Positions 1 through 9,843 are shown, counted from the first letter of the stretch. The stretch is 64,000 nt of DNA from Bordetella sp. LUAb4 (GCF_021325795.1 NZ_JAHPZX010000011.1:1-64000), one strand, 5' to 3'. Program-made: numbers and translations. The notes: generated from the sequence alone by a model not told the origin.

Positions 1-430
1 GCTTACTCACTCGCTTCGCTGCTTTCGCCGCGTTGCTGTTTCAGCAGCAGAGAAACGAGATTATGAAGCAGTTTTTCGAAGTTGTCAAATTCATTTCTGA
101 ACTTTTTTCTTCTTTTCAAACGCTGCGTGCTTCCGAGAAGTCACCGCCTTGCATTTGAAACCTGCTTTGCTCAATCCGTTGCCGGATCTCGCTGAAGCTG
201 CTTTTTAGTGGCGCTACGCGCTCAACCAGAAAACCGCTTCATCTCACTTCACCTTCACTACCTCAACTCCATCTAAGCCTCGGAAATTACAGGATATTCC
301 TGCCGTTTCGTCGTCGCTTTGTTTGTGTTGGAGCAGCGAAGGAGCGAGACTATAGCACAGCTTTTTGGCGTGTGCAGGACATCCGCGAAAAATTTTCTGA
401 ATAATAGAAGCGATGCATGGCCGCAAGCCC
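1..430. other. Non-coding stretch with a repeated GAGA(T/C)TAT motif
   Basis: No convincing gene was found here. The base composition is lower in GC than the rest of the window and T-rich. A related motif occurs twice: around 43-77 (core ACGAGATTATGAAG followed by CAGTTTTTC) and around 332-366 (core GCGAGACTATAGCA followed by CAGCTTTTTG). Short self-complementary stretches such as TGCTG-TTT-CAGCA (positions 35-47) precede the first copy. The look is that of sequence downstream of a structural RNA operon in Burkholderiales, but no RNA gene is visible and this link is inference from memory of such regions. Confidence 0.4.
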
Positions 431-685
431 CACGAGCGGCACGTAATCCCGTCACTGATAACCGGTTCGCACCATCCCTATATATATAGACGCGGCGCAA
501 ATCGTCAAACGAGATGCCGCGTTTGAGCGGCCCAGGCCGCTTGATTTCATACCGCAACGCAACGGTTTCAGATGCATGTAGGCGCGCACCGGCCACAATG
601 GCGCAAAGACGTTTGTGTAGTTCGCGCCAGTCCGAGTGCGCCGGGATTACCGGGTGGGCTGGCCCAGGAAGCTTTGGAGAGTCAT

Positions 686-1258
686 ATGAGTTCGCCCCGT
701 TTGCCCCGTGTGCCCATACTGGAGCCCGCTCAAATGACGCCCGAACAAAAGCGCATACACGACGTGATCACGTCCGGACCACGCGGACAAGTGCGCGGCC
801 CCTTGGCCGTGTGGCTACACCGCCCCGCCCTGGCCGAGCCCGCTCAAGCGCTGGGCCGCTATTGCCGCTTCGAAACCAGCCTGCCGGCGCGGCTTTCGGA
901 ATGGGCCATCCTGATATTGGCGCACCACTGGCGTTCGGACTTCGAATGGTGGGCGCACAAGCCGCCGGCGCTCAAGGCCGGGATCAGTGTGGAAATGATA
1001 GAAGCCCTGCGCGATGGCCAGCCCATTCCTTATGGCGATCCGGACGAAGCCTTGATCCACGAGTTCCTGACCGTGCTGCATGCGGAGCGCGCCATTTCCC
1101 AGGAACTGTATGACCGCATCGTCCATGTGCTGGGCGAAGCAGGTGTCATCGACCTGGTCGGTATCGCCGGCTACTACACGATGATTTCAATGACGCTGAA
1201 TGTGTTCGATATCCGCCCGCCGGAAGGCAAGCCTTGCGAGCTGGGCGCGGTCGAGTAA
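686..1258 (+). CDS. Carboxymuconolactone decarboxylase-like (AhpD-fold) protein
   Basis: A 190-residue soluble protein of the carboxymuconolactone decarboxylase family. The hallmark helix-rich core is visible around residues 60-100, with the segment AILILAHHWRSDFEWWAH. The family CxxC of the peroxidase (AhpD) branch is absent here, so a decarboxylase or lactone-type activity is more likely than disulfide-based peroxidase chemistry; the substrate cannot be read from sequence. The ATG at 686 was chosen because GGAGA at 676-680 is well spaced; open frame extends further upstream without an equally good site. It stands alone on the plus strand, tail to tail with a DUF1127 gene. Confidence 0.8.
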   Translation: MSSPRLPRVPILEPAQMTPEQKRIHDVITSGPRGQVRGPLAVWLHRPALAEPAQALGRYCRFETSLPARLSEWAILILAHHWRSDFEWWAHKPPALKAGISVEMIEALRDGQPIPYGDPDEALIHEFLTVLHAERAISQELYDRIVHVLGEAGVIDLVGIAGYYTMISMTLNVFDIRPPEGKPCELGAVE

Positions 1259-1306
1259 ACGAAGCGTTCCTTTTCCGCCAACCGCTGCCGCCCCCGGCGC
1301 GGGCGA

Positions 1307-1537
1307 TCACCACATCCCCAGTCCGCGATCCCGGTTGCGGGCCAGATCCTCATCGGCCTGCAGCACGTCGACTTCCGCCTCCGGCATGCCGATGTCCCGC
1401 AACATACGGGCGTCCAGGTGAGTGACGGCATTGCCCTTCGCCCCCCCGCGCCACCAAGCCAGGCGGGCCAGCATGCGCCCAATCCGGCTAGGCGCCGGCC
1501 TGATCGGTGCATCCCTCTTTGATACTGCCCTCTTCAT
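1307..1537 (-). CDS. DUF1127 domain small protein
   Basis: A 76-residue basic protein. The C-terminal half carries the DUF1127 signature: an Arg/Trp-rich segment (LARLAWWRGG) followed by HLDARMLRDIGMPEAEV, which matches the family pattern of Leu-x-Asp-x-x-(M/L)-L-x-D-I-G. DUF1127 proteins of this size are common in Proteobacteria and some bind RNA or affect phosphate and carbon metabolism; no specific role can be given. The ATG at 1537 has AGGGGAAG just upstream (1541-1548 on the plus strand). It sits alone between a plus-strand decarboxylase-like gene and a plus-strand LysR gene. Confidence 0.78.
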   Translation of the reverse strand: MKRAVSKRDAPIRPAPSRIGRMLARLAWWRGGAKGNAVTHLDARMLRDIGMPEAEVDVLQADEDLARNRDRGLGMW

Positions 1538-1741
1538 CAGCTTCCCCTGTATGCCAGCCGCGCCATCGTGCCCGGCTGCCGCCGCAGTGGTAGTGCCGCT
1601 CCATTGGCGGCGCAGACGCAACGCGGTCACCGTACGGACGGGACTCAATACGAGCCAGCCCACTGTCTGTTCAGGATAAGCAACCAGAAAGCCCGTAGGA
1701 ATCGACTTGTTCCGCCCACGCTGGACAGTTATTCTTACCAG

Positions 1742-2710
1742 ATGCCGCGACTGCCCTTGAACACGCTACCCACCTTCCGCGTCATCGCCGAGTTGCAGAA
1801 CCTGCGTGCGGCGGCGGAGACACTGCACCTGACGCATAGCGCCGTCAGCCAGCAGTTGCGCGTGCTGGAGACGCAACTGGGCCATCCCGTGTTCGATCGG
1901 CATGGCCGGCGCTTGAGCCTGAACGCGGCGGGCGCCGCGCTATTGCCTTACGTGAAAGAGGCGCTGGCACAGTTGGAAGAAGGGATGCAGGCCGCCGCGG
2001 CGGCGGCCAATTCGACAGGACAGCGCCTGCGCTTGAGCGTGCTGCCCTCGTTCGCGCAACGCTGGCTGCTGCCACGCATGGGGCGCTGGCGTGAACGGCA
2101 TCCCGACATCGCGCTGGAAATTGAAAGCTCGCAACAATTAGTTGACGTGCGGCGTGAAGGATTTCACGCCGCCTTGCGGCAAGGGCGTGGTCCCTGGCCG
2201 GGCTTGAGTTCGGAAAAGCTGTTCGATCATCCGATGCCCATGATCCTGGTTGGCTCGCCCGCGGCGGCGCGGCGGCTGGCCGGTGCGTCGCCCGCCGACT
2301 TTGCGCGCGAGCCTTTGTTGGGCGAAGTCAGTCTGTGGGAGCAGTGGTTCACCGCGGCGGGGATACCGCGCAAAGTAAGCACGGTCGCGGTGTTCAATGA
2401 TGCGGGACTGCTGTTGTCGGCGGTCGAGCAGAACCTGGGGCTGGCGATCGTGCGGGAGCTGTTGGCCGCGGATGCCTTGGGCGATGGCCGGCTGGTGCGC
2501 CTGTCACCGGTCGAAATCCTGTACGACTCCGGCTATGCCTATCAACTGGTGTATCCCGCCGCGCTGCAAGATTGGCCGCCCTTGCTCACGCTACGCGACT
2601 GGATCCGCGCAGAGCTCGAAGCGTCGCGGCGCGCGCTGCAATATGGCTCGCCAGGCACGCGCCGCGCGACGCGTAAAGGGCGGGCTCACGCGGCGTCCAG
2701 TTCGCGGTAA
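1742..2710 (+). CDS. LysR-family transcriptional regulator, GcvA-like
   Basis: A 322-residue LysR regulator. The N-terminal winged helix-turn-helix occupies residues 6-65 (TLPTFRVIAELQN, then AAETLHLTHSAVSQQLRVLE), and the rest is the two-lobed effector-binding domain. The phrase LPLNTLPTFR and the C-terminal half resemble the GcvA subgroup. The ATG at 1742 is the last start before the conserved helix-turn-helix; the frame is open upstream, so this start is inferred. The 3' end overlaps the convergent glutathione S-transferase gene by 25 bp. The target is unknown; either the glutathione transferase or a distant gene is possible. Confidence 0.88.
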   Translation: MPRLPLNTLPTFRVIAELQNLRAAAETLHLTHSAVSQQLRVLETQLGHPVFDRHGRRLSLNAAGAALLPYVKEALAQLEEGMQAAAAAANSTGQRLRLSVLPSFAQRWLLPRMGRWRERHPDIALEIESSQQLVDVRREGFHAALRQGRGPWPGLSSEKLFDHPMPMILVGSPAAARRLAGASPADFAREPLLGEVSLWEQWFTAAGIPRKVSTVAVFNDAGLLLSAVEQNLGLAIVRELLAADALGDGRLVRLSPVEILYDSGYAYQLVYPAALQDWPPLLTLRDWIRAELEASRRALQYGSPGTRRATRKGRAHAASSSR

Positions 2711-3393
2711 TGGCGAAAGATGCCGTCGCCATACGCAACGCGGCGGTCGCTCCGCTGATAATCCTGCAATTCGGCCAGGGCGGCGATCCGCTCATGCAGC
2801 GCGAACACGTGCGGATACTGTCGCGCCAGGGTGGCCATGCGTTTGGGAAAGGCGTAGAGCAAGCCATCGACCAGCCCAAATAGCGACAGGTCGGCATACG
2901 TCCAACGCTTGCCGCCTGCCAACCACTCGCCGCGCGCGGCCAGGATGGCATCGAAATAACCCAGGAATTTCGGCATGCGCGCATTGCGGAAATCATCAGC
3001 CCGGCGCTGGGCTTCTTCCTGCTGGTCCTCGTAATAGAGGCCAGACGCCACCGGGTGATGCGTGTCATGGGCCTCGGTCACCATGTCGGCGATGGTCAGC
3101 TGCAATTGATTGACCCACAAGCGCCCGGCCACGTCGTCCGGTGCCAGGCCGTGCTGCTCGCCCAGGTACAGCAGGATATTGGCGGTCTGCGCGATGACCA
3201 GGTCGCCGGCCACCAGATAAGGCGGGGCGAAGGGCGGGAATTGGGGGTGGGCGCGCATGTCGCGCAGCATGGCGTCTTCGCCGTTTTTCTCGCGTGCGCG
3301 GTCGCGATAGGGCAGGCCGGCGGCCTCCAATGCCAGGCGGACGAATTCGCCGCGCCCCGGGATGCCTGTCCAATACCAAAGGTCATAGACCAT
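2686..3393 (-). CDS. Glutathione S-transferase family protein
   Basis: A 235-residue cytosolic glutathione S-transferase. The N-terminal thioredoxin-fold domain (about residues 1-80) begins YDLWYWTGIPGRGEFVRLALE and contains the cis-proline and the QTANILLYLGE segment that binds the glutathione gamma-glutamyl group. The all-helical C-terminal domain includes WTYADLSLFGLVDGL, the conserved folding motif. Family knowledge suggests conjugation of glutathione to electrophiles, but the substrate is unknown. AGGAGG (plus-strand 3399-3404) lies five bases upstream of the ATG. The reading frame stays open for another 1.3 kb upstream on this strand, but that part is the shadow of the channel gene. Confidence 0.9.
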   Translation of the reverse strand: MVYDLWYWTGIPGRGEFVRLALEAAGLPYRDRAREKNGEDAMLRDMRAHPQFPPFAPPYLVAGDLVIAQTANILLYLGEQHGLAPDDVAGRLWVNQLQLTIADMVTEAHDTHHPVASGLYYEDQQEEAQRRADDFRNARMPKFLGYFDAILAARGEWLAGGKRWTYADLSLFGLVDGLLYAFPKRMATLARQYPHVFALHERIAALAELQDYQRSDRRVAYGDGIFRHYRELDAA

Positions 3394-3571
3394 TACCGCC
3401 TCCTGTAAGAGGAATGAGGAAAGCTCAACGGGGCGCAACCGGTGTACCCACCGCCGCGGACGCATACCAGCGTCACGGGAGGCGGATACGCCGCCGCGGC
3501 TGCATAAGTTTGTTGCACGCGGACGAAATCGGCTTGCTATGCTCCGACCGTCTCCGCACTCCGTCGCAAGA

Positions 3572-6106
3572 ATGAACGCCTCGATCGTATCGTCCAGCCG
3601 CAAGCCCCGCCAAGGCCTACGCTTCATGCCCGCCCTGTGGCTCTGTTTCGCCCTGTGCCTGGGCTTCGTCCTGGCCGGCACCGTGGCGCCCGCGCAGGCC
3701 CAAGGTACCCCGGCGGCGACCGATGCCGACAAATCGCCGGAAAAGGCCTTGGACGCCGCCCGCAAGCAGATGGACGTGCTGCGCAAGGGTCTGGCCGAAG
3801 AAACCGACGATGCCGAGCTGCTGCGCCGCCGTGCCGCCGCGCTGGAGATCCAGGCCAAGGCCGATGCTTTGGCCGACCGCCTGGCGCCGGCGCTGGCCGC
3901 GATGCAGGCGCGCCTGACGGAACTCGGCACAGTGCCGGACGGCACCAAGGAAACGCACGACGTCGCCACGCAGCGCGCCGAATTGGAGAAGTCCCGCAGC
4001 ACGCTGGACGCGCAGGTCAAGCTGGCGCGGCTGCTGTCCGTCGAAGGCGTGCAAACCGCTGAACAGGTCGCCAACGTGCGCCGCGCGCAGTTCCAGGCGC
4101 GCCTGGGTGAACGGCGCGCTTCCATCCTGGGCACCTTTTTCTGGTCCGAGTTCCGCGGCGACGGTCCGCGCGACATGTCCCGCCTGGGCGATCTGACCGA
4201 GGAGCTGAAAACTTCCCTGGCGGCCCTGCCGGCATGGGCCTGGATAGCGCTGGCCGTGGCGCTGGCCATCGTGATCGGTCTCTGGACCTTGATCAGCCGC
4301 GCGCTGATACGCCTGACGGCGGCGCGTGTGCCGGCCGGCCGCCTGCGCCGCTCCGTCCACGCCTTGACCATCGTCCTGTTGGCGACCATCACGCCGGGCT
4401 TGATCGCGGAGCTGGCCTTCATCGCGCTGGATTGGAGCGGCGACCTGGCCGACGATACGCGCGCACTGCTGGCAGGCATTCCCGGCATTGCCTGCTTCGG
4501 CGGCTTCGTGGCGGGCCTGGGCCTGGCGCTGCTGGAGCCTTCACGGCCGTCCTGGCGCCTGCTGCCCATCCCCGACGAGATCGCCACGCGCATGCGCTGG
4601 TTCCCCTTGACGCTGGGCCCCCTGGTCTCGGTGATCTGGGTCTTCGAACGCCTGCCCGGGGTGATCAGCGCCAGCCTGAGCACGACCATATTGGGCAACT
4701 GCATTGCCGCGCTGGCTCTGGGCAGTGTCGTCGCGCTGGGCCTGGCGCGGCTGGAGCGCGTCCGCCGCAGCGCCCTGCGCGACGCCGAGACGGGCCGCGT
4801 GCCGCCACGTGGCCTGCTGTATGTGATTGTCGTCAGCGCGATCTGGCTGGGGCTGAGCTGCTCGCTGCTGGCACTGCTGGTCGGTTATGTGGCCTTCGGC
4901 AACTTCGTCGTCAAGCAACTGACGTGGAGCCTGATCGTGGTCGCCGCCACCTACCTGCTTTGCTTGCTGGTGGACGACTTCTTCATGGCGGTGCTCGGGT
5001 CCAAGCGCGATACCAACGACAAGGATAAGGACAAGCACGAGCCACGCTTGCGCGACCAGGCGGCGGTGCTGCTGTCGGGCGTCGCGCGCGTGTTCATCGC
5101 CATCGTCGCCATCACCCTGGTACTGAGCCAGTTCGGCGAAGGGCCGATGGAACTGCTGCAACGTGTGGACCAGTGGCGCAACGGCCTGGCCATTGGTGAA
5201 GTACAACTGCGCCCTGCCGCGCTGATGCAAGGCCTGTTGGTGCTGGGCGTAGGCCTGTTGGCCGTGCGCATGCTCAAGCGCTGGCTGACCGCGCGCTTCC
5301 TGCCGACCACCACGCTGGACACCGGCATGCAGACGTCCACCACGACGCTGTTCGGCTACGTGGGCATCGTGACCGCCGTCGCTTTGTCGATGTCGGCGTT
5401 GGGCATTGGGCTGGAGCGGGTGGCATGGGTCGCCAGCGCCCTGTCGGTGGGGATAGGTTTCGGCCTGCAAGCGGTGGTGCAGAACTTCGTCTCGGGCTTG
5501 ATCCTGCTGGCCGAGCGGCCGGTGAAGGTGGGGGACTGGGTTTCGCTGGGCGGGGTGGAAGGCGATATCCGCCGCATCAATGTGCGAGCCACCGAGATCC
5601 AGATGAGCGACCGTTCCACGGTAATCGTGCCGAACTCGGAATTCATCACCAAGACCGTACGCAACGTCACCCACGCCAATCCGCTGGGCCTGGTGCAGAT
5701 CAAGCTGCCCATGCCCTTGGGCGCCAATGCCGCTACCGTCAAGGAAACCATCATGGCCGCTTTCGCCGCGCATGCGGACGTGCTGGACGCGCCCGCGCCG
5801 AATGTGTTCCTGGACGGGATAGACGCCAGCAATCTGCAGTTCAACGCCACCGCGTATGTCTCGTCGCCGCGTCAGGCTTACAGCACGCGCAGTACCTTGC
5901 TGTTCGACATTCTGCAGCGATTGGCGGACAACGGCATCACCTTGGGCAAGCCGCCCACGCTGCTGGTCAGCGCCCCGGTCGCGGCGTCGATGCCGGAGCT
6001 GACGCCCTTGGCACCGGTGATCCCCGTCGGCCCGGTGGCCTCGTCGGCAACGCAAACCCCGCCGACCGTTGCCGTGGCGCCCGCGCCGGAGAGCGACAAG
6101 CGCTGA
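3572..6106 (+). CDS. DUF3772 / MscS-family mechanosensitive ion channel
   Basis: An 844-residue inner-membrane protein of the large MscS type. Residues 1-43 form a signal peptide ending in APAQA-QG. A charged, helical periplasmic region (DUF3772, residues 45-210) is followed by many membrane spans (220-600). The MscS core is at about 600-730: the pore helix with ALSVGIGFGLQAVVQNFVSG, then the beta domain with ERPVKVGDWVSLGGVEGDI and IVPNSEF. Proteins of this build open on membrane tension and release solutes during osmotic downshift. An in-frame ATG 33 bases upstream exists, but 3572 gives the cleaner signal peptide. It is a single-gene unit ended by the hairpin at 6170. Confidence 0.88.
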   Translation: MNASIVSSSRKPRQGLRFMPALWLCFALCLGFVLAGTVAPAQAQGTPAATDADKSPEKALDAARKQMDVLRKGLAEETDDAELLRRRAAALEIQAKADALADRLAPALAAMQARLTELGTVPDGTKETHDVATQRAELEKSRSTLDAQVKLARLLSVEGVQTAEQVANVRRAQFQARLGERRASILGTFFWSEFRGDGPRDMSRLGDLTEELKTSLAALPAWAWIALAVALAIVIGLWTLISRALIRLTAARVPAGRLRRSVHALTIVLLATITPGLIAELAFIALDWSGDLADDTRALLAGIPGIACFGGFVAGLGLALLEPSRPSWRLLPIPDEIATRMRWFPLTLGPLVSVIWVFERLPGVISASLSTTILGNCIAALALGSVVALGLARLERVRRSALRDAETGRVPPRGLLYVIVVSAIWLGLSCSLLALLVGYVAFGNFVVKQLTWSLIVVAATYLLCLLVDDFFMAVLGSKRDTNDKDKDKHEPRLRDQAAVLLSGVARVFIAIVAITLVLSQFGEGPMELLQRVDQWRNGLAIGEVQLRPAALMQGLLVLGVGLLAVRMLKRWLTARFLPTTTLDTGMQTSTTTLFGYVGIVTAVALSMSALGIGLERVAWVASALSVGIGFGLQAVVQNFVSGLILLAERPVKVGDWVSLGGVEGDIRRINVRATEIQMSDRSTVIVPNSEFITKTVRNVTHANPLGLVQIKLPMPLGANAATVKETIMAAFAAHADVLDAPAPNVFLDGIDASNLQFNATAYVSSPRQAYSTRSTLLFDILQRLADNGITLGKPPTLLVSAPVAASMPELTPLAPVIPVGPVASSATQTPPTVAVAPAPESDKR

Positions 6107-6169
6107 GCACGTGGCACTGGCGCTTGGGCGAGTCTCGCCACCAAGGTGGCCTTTCCCTGAAAAAACGAT

Positions 6170-6199
6170 GGCGGACCGGTAAACCCGTCCGCCCTTTGC
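6170..6199. terminator. Bidirectional hairpin between the MscS and lipoprotein genes
   Basis: GGCGGAC at 6170-6176 pairs with GTCCGCC at 6187-6193, with a further three pairs after one mismatch. The stem is followed by CTTTGCGTTTT on the plus strand and preceded by GAAAAAAC, so it can end both of the convergent neighbouring genes. Confidence 0.65.
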
Positions 6200-6223
6200 G
6201 TTTTCGGGGTAAGGGCTGATTCT

Positions 6224-6832
6224 CTAAAAGATGCTCCAGAACCCGCGGTCCAGATCGTTTTTGCAGCCCGCGTATTGCACGCGGTAGCGTTCGGCCCGCG
6301 CCTGCACCTTGCGTGACACGTTGATCAGCCAGGCTTTCTTGCGATAGGTTCCGGCGCGATAACCGCCCCAGCCTTCGTGATAGTTCAAGTACTGCCCATA
6401 GGCGTCGGATTTGGCCACGCCGTTCAATCGCTGCGCCTTGGTGATGTACCAGCCCATGAAATCGATGGCGTCGTTGAAATCGTCGCGGTGGGCGAACCAG
6501 CGGCTGTTCTCGCGCACATAATCATCCCAAGTCTCGTCCTTGGCTTGGGCATAGCCGTAGGCGGAGCTCACGCGCCCCCAGGGAATGATCCACAGCAGAT
6601 AATCGCGCGGCGGCTTGGCGTCCTGCCGAAAGCCCGACTCCTGGTACAGGATGGCGAACGGCACCTGCACCGGCACGCCCCATTTCTTTTGGGTGGCGAT
6701 GGCCGCGTCGTACCAATCGTCTTTTTCCCGAAAGATGGCGCAGATATTGTCAGGATCACGCGGCGGCGATGTCGCGCAACCGGTCAAGGCGACCAACACC
6801 GCCAGCAGCAAGGAAAAACTAAGCGCACGCAC
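6224..6832 (-). CDS. Transglycosylase SLT-domain lipoprotein
   Basis: A 202-residue outer-membrane lipoprotein with a lysozyme-like fold. With GTG at 6832 as start, the signal peptide ends in the lipobox LTGC at Cys19. The lytic transglycosylase signatures are present: YQESGF with the presumed catalytic Glu65, and AYGYAQA, followed by a WGGY segment. Such enzymes cleave peptidoglycan glycan strands. No ATG lies close to the signal peptide; the GTG at 6832 has AGAGG about six bases upstream, and GTG at 6847 is the alternative. Convergent with the channel gene and divergent from acnB. Confidence 0.8.
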   Translation of the reverse strand: MRALSFSLLLAVLVALTGCATSPPRDPDNICAIFREKDDWYDAAIATQKKWGVPVQVPFAILYQESGFRQDAKPPRDYLLWIIPWGRVSSAYGYAQAKDETWDDYVRENSRWFAHRDDFNDAIDFMGWYITKAQRLNGVAKSDAYGQYLNYHEGWGGYRAGTYRKKAWLINVSRKVQARAERYRVQYAGCKNDLDRGFWSIF

Positions 6833-7026
6833 AGCCGCCTCTGTCACGCCAAATACGGAGCCGCGATTGTAACGGTGTACGTCCGATGACGTTTTTACGC
6901 TTCCATGCGCGGTGTCGCCCCACCCATTTCTCTTTCTTCTTTCCCCCTTCCCCTCCCTCCTCCCTCGAAAAGAAAGGTGTGGAAGCAAATAAGCAGGAAG
7001 GCGAAGCCGTCCTTCGTAACAACACA

Positions 7027-7049
7027 GGTCTTATATAAGATATAAGACC
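7027..7049. promoter_or_regulatory. Perfect 10-bp inverted repeat, operator-like, upstream of acnB
   Basis: GGTCTTATAT at 7027-7036 and ATATAAGACC at 7040-7049 are exact reverse complements around a 3-base spacer (AAG). It ends two bases before the -35 element of the acnB promoter. The AT-rich core and symmetry suggest a dimeric repressor or activator site, for example of a GntR-type regulator; the regulator is not in this window. Confidence 0.65.
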
Positions 7050-7051
7050 AC

Positions 7052-7080
7052 TTGATCCGGCGCGGGCGGACTACTACAAT
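7052..7080 (+). promoter_or_regulatory. Sigma-70 promoter of acnB
   Basis: TTGATC at 7052-7057 and TACAAT at 7075-7080 are separated by 17 bases. Transcription would start near 7087, leaving a leader of about 40 bases before the acnB ATG. The inverted repeat at 7027-7049 abuts the -35 element. Confidence 0.7.
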
Positions 7081-7125
7081 CGCCGCCGAGACTCTTCCCT
7101 CACCAACCGTCAAGCAGGCACTTTC

Positions 7126-9711
7126 ATGCTAGAAACTTATCGCCAACACGTCGCCGAACGCGCGGCCTTGGGAATTCCCCCGCTGCCTCTGTCGGCGCAG
7201 CAGACCGCTGACCTGATCGAATTGCTGAAGGCGCCGCCGGCCGGCGAGGAAGCCTTCCTGCTGGACCTCATCACCCACCGCGTGCCCGCCGGCGTCGACG
7301 ACGCCGCCAAGGTCAAGGCTTCCTACCTGGCCGCCGTCGCGCTGGGCAAGGAATCATGTCCTTTGATCAGCCGCGCCAAGGCCACGGAACTGCTCGGCAC
7401 GATGCTGGGCGGCTACAACATCGGCGCGCTGATCGAACTGCTGGACGACGCCGAAGTGGGCGCCACCGCCGCCAACGGCCTGAAGACCACCCTGTTGATG
7501 TTCGACCAATTCCACGACGTGAAGGAAAAGGCCGACAAGGGTAACGCCAACGCCAAGGCCGTGCTGCAAAGCTGGGCCGACGCCGAATGGTTCACCAGCC
7601 GGCCCGAAGTGCCGCAAAGCCTGACGCTGACCGTTTTCAAGGTCACCGGCGAAACCAATACCGACGACCTGTCGCCCGCGCCCGATGCCTGGAGCCGTCC
7701 GGACATCCCGCTGCACGCGCTGGCCATGCTCAAGAACGCCCGCCCCGGCATCGAACCCGATGAGCCGGGCAAGGTCGGCCCGCTCAAGTTCCTGAACGAA
7801 CTGAAGCAACGCGGCAACCTGATCGCCTACGTCGGCGACGTGGTCGGCACCGGCTCCTCGCGCAAGTCGGCCACCAACTCGGTGCTGTGGTTTACCGGCG
7901 AAGACATCCCCTTCGTGCCGAACAAGCGTTTCGGCGGCGTCTGCCTGGGCAACAAGATTGCCCCGATCTTCTACAACACCATGGAAGACGCCGGCGCCCT
8001 GCCGATCGAGCTGGACGTGTCGAACATGAACATGGGCGACGAAGTGGAACTGCGTCCCTATGAAGGCAAGGCCCTGAAGGATGGCAAGGTCATCGCCGAA
8101 TTCCAGGTCAAGTCCGACGTGCTGTTCGACGAAGTGCGTGCCGGCGGCCGTATTCCGCTGATCATCGGCCGCGGCCTGACCGCCAAGGCGCGCGAAGCCC
8201 TGGGCCTGCCGCCTTCGACGCTGTTCCGCCTGAACCACGATCCGGCCGCCAGCACCAAGGGCTACACCCTGGCGCAGAAGATGGTCGGCCGCGCCTGCGG
8301 CCTGCCGGAAGGCCAGGGCGTGCGCCCGGGCGCCTACTGCGAACCGAAGATGACGTCGGTCGGCAGCCAGGACACCACCGGCACCATGACCCGCGACGAG
8401 CTGAAGGACCTGGCTTGCCTGGGCTTCTCGGCCGACCTGGTGATGCAGTCCTTCTGCCACACCGCCGCTTATCCCAAGCCCGTGGACGTCAAGACGCACC
8501 ACACGCTGCCCGCCTTCATGAGCACCCGTGGCGGCATTTCGCTCAAGCCCGGTGACGGCGTGATCCACTCGTGGCTGAACCGCATGCTGTTGCCCGACAC
8601 CGTTGGCACCGGCGGCGATTCGCACACCCGTTTCCCCATCGGCATTTCGTTCCCGGCCGGTTCGGGCCTGGTCGCCTTCGCCGCCGCCACCGGCGTGATG
8701 CCGCTGGACATGCCGGAATCGGTGCTGGTGCGCTTCAAGGGCAAGATGCAGCCCGGCGTCACGCTGCGCGATCTGGTCAGCGCCATTCCGCTGTACGCCA
8801 TCAAGGCCGGCCTGCTGACCGTTGAAAAGCAGAACAAGAAGAACATCTTCTCCGGCCGCATCCTGGAAATCGAAGGCTTGCCGGATCTGAAATGCGAACA
8901 GGCTTTCGAACTGTCCGACGCTTCGGCTGAACGTTCGGCCGCCGGTTGCACGGTGCGCCTGAACAAAGAGCCCATCATCGAATACATCAACAGCAATATC
9001 GTGATGTTGAAGTGGCTCATCGCCAACGGCTACCAGGACGAGCGTTCGATCCGCCGCCGCATCCACGCCATGGAAGCCTGGCTGGCCAACCCGCAACTGC
9101 TGGAGCCGGATGCCGACGCCGAGTACGCGGCCATCATCGAAATCGACCTGGCTGATATCCATGAGCCCATCGTCGCCTGCCCCAATGACCCGGATGACGT
9201 GAAGACGCTGTCCGATGTCGCCGGCGCCAAGATCGACGAAGTGTTCATCGGCAGCTGCATGACCAATATCGGCCACTTCCGCGCGGCGTCCAAGCTGCTC
9301 GAAGGCAAGCGCGATATTCCGGTCAAGCTGTGGGTAGCCCCGCCGACCAAGATGGATGCCCAGCAGTTGACCGAGGAAGGCCACTACGGTGTCTTCGGCG
9401 GCGCGGGTGCGCGGACGGAAATGCCGGGCTGCTCGCTGTGCATGGGTAACCAGGCTCAGGTGCGTGAAGGCGCGACGGTCATGTCGACCAGCACCCGCAA
9501 CTTCCCCAACCGGTTGGGCAAGAACACCAACGTGTACCTGGGCTCGGCGGAACTGGCCGCCATTTGCTCCAAGCTGGGCCGCATCCCGACCCGCGCGGAG
9601 TACATGGCCGACATCGGCGTGATCAACGAGAACGGCGACAAGATCTATCAATACTTGAATTTTGATCAGATCGCTGACTACAAGGACGTGGCCGACGTGG
9701 TCGAAGTCTGA
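7126..9711 (+). CDS. acnB: Bifunctional aconitate hydratase 2 / 2-methylisocitrate dehydratase
   Basis: An 861-residue AcnB, the usual length for this enzyme. It interconverts citrate and isocitrate in the TCA cycle and can dehydrate 2-methylisocitrate. The three [4Fe-4S] cluster cysteines are visible as Cys711 (GSCMTNIGH), Cys769 and Cys772 (GCSLCMGNQ), at nearly the same positions as in the E. coli enzyme. The N-terminal HEAT-like and swivel domains characteristic of AcnB occupy residues 1-380, ahead of the catalytic part. The gene has its own promoter (7052-7080) and terminator (9789-9814) and appears to be a single-gene unit. Confidence 0.97.
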   Translation: MLETYRQHVAERAALGIPPLPLSAQQTADLIELLKAPPAGEEAFLLDLITHRVPAGVDDAAKVKASYLAAVALGKESCPLISRAKATELLGTMLGGYNIGALIELLDDAEVGATAANGLKTTLLMFDQFHDVKEKADKGNANAKAVLQSWADAEWFTSRPEVPQSLTLTVFKVTGETNTDDLSPAPDAWSRPDIPLHALAMLKNARPGIEPDEPGKVGPLKFLNELKQRGNLIAYVGDVVGTGSSRKSATNSVLWFTGEDIPFVPNKRFGGVCLGNKIAPIFYNTMEDAGALPIELDVSNMNMGDEVELRPYEGKALKDGKVIAEFQVKSDVLFDEVRAGGRIPLIIGRGLTAKAREALGLPPSTLFRLNHDPAASTKGYTLAQKMVGRACGLPEGQGVRPGAYCEPKMTSVGSQDTTGTMTRDELKDLACLGFSADLVMQSFCHTAAYPKPVDVKTHHTLPAFMSTRGGISLKPGDGVIHSWLNRMLLPDTVGTGGDSHTRFPIGISFPAGSGLVAFAAATGVMPLDMPESVLVRFKGKMQPGVTLRDLVSAIPLYAIKAGLLTVEKQNKKNIFSGRILEIEGLPDLKCEQAFELSDASAERSAAGCTVRLNKEPIIEYINSNIVMLKWLIANGYQDERSIRRRIHAMEAWLANPQLLEPDADAEYAAIIEIDLADIHEPIVACPNDPDDVKTLSDVAGAKIDEVFIGSCMTNIGHFRAASKLLEGKRDIPVKLWVAPPTKMDAQQLTEEGHYGVFGGAGARTEMPGCSLCMGNQAQVREGATVMSTSTRNFPNRLGKNTNVYLGSAELAAICSKLGRIPTRAEYMADIGVINENGDKIYQYLNFDQIADYKDVADVVEV

Positions 9712-9788
9712 GTACGGCATTAGCCTGCCCGGCGGCGCTGCCGCCCGGGTTTGGCTGGCGGCCGCGAGGCTAGCCGGTCAGGCATGAG

Positions 9789-9814
9789 AAACCCGGCTTC
9801 GGCCGGGTTTTTTC
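9789..9814 (+). terminator. Rho-independent terminator of acnB
   Basis: A nine-base-pair stem (9789-9797 with 9802-9810), with AACCCGGC pairing to GCCGGGTT around a TTCG tetraloop, runs into six T residues. Confidence 0.9.
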
Positions 9815-9843
9815 TTTGCTTCGTCGCAAAGAAGAGAAAAAGG

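Noticed and set aside
686-1258. AhpD-type peroxidase activity for the carboxymuconolactone decarboxylase-like protein
   Set aside because: The CxxC active site is missing.
3394-4704. N-terminal extension of the glutathione S-transferase (frame open for 672 codons)
   Set aside because: It is the reverse strand of the MscS-family gene, Arg/Ser-rich without family features, while AGGAGG marks the true start at 3393.
7354-9720. 788-codon frame antisense to acnB
   Set aside because: The codon pattern is that of a shadow of a high-GC gene; His/Arg/Gln-rich without any recognisable domain.
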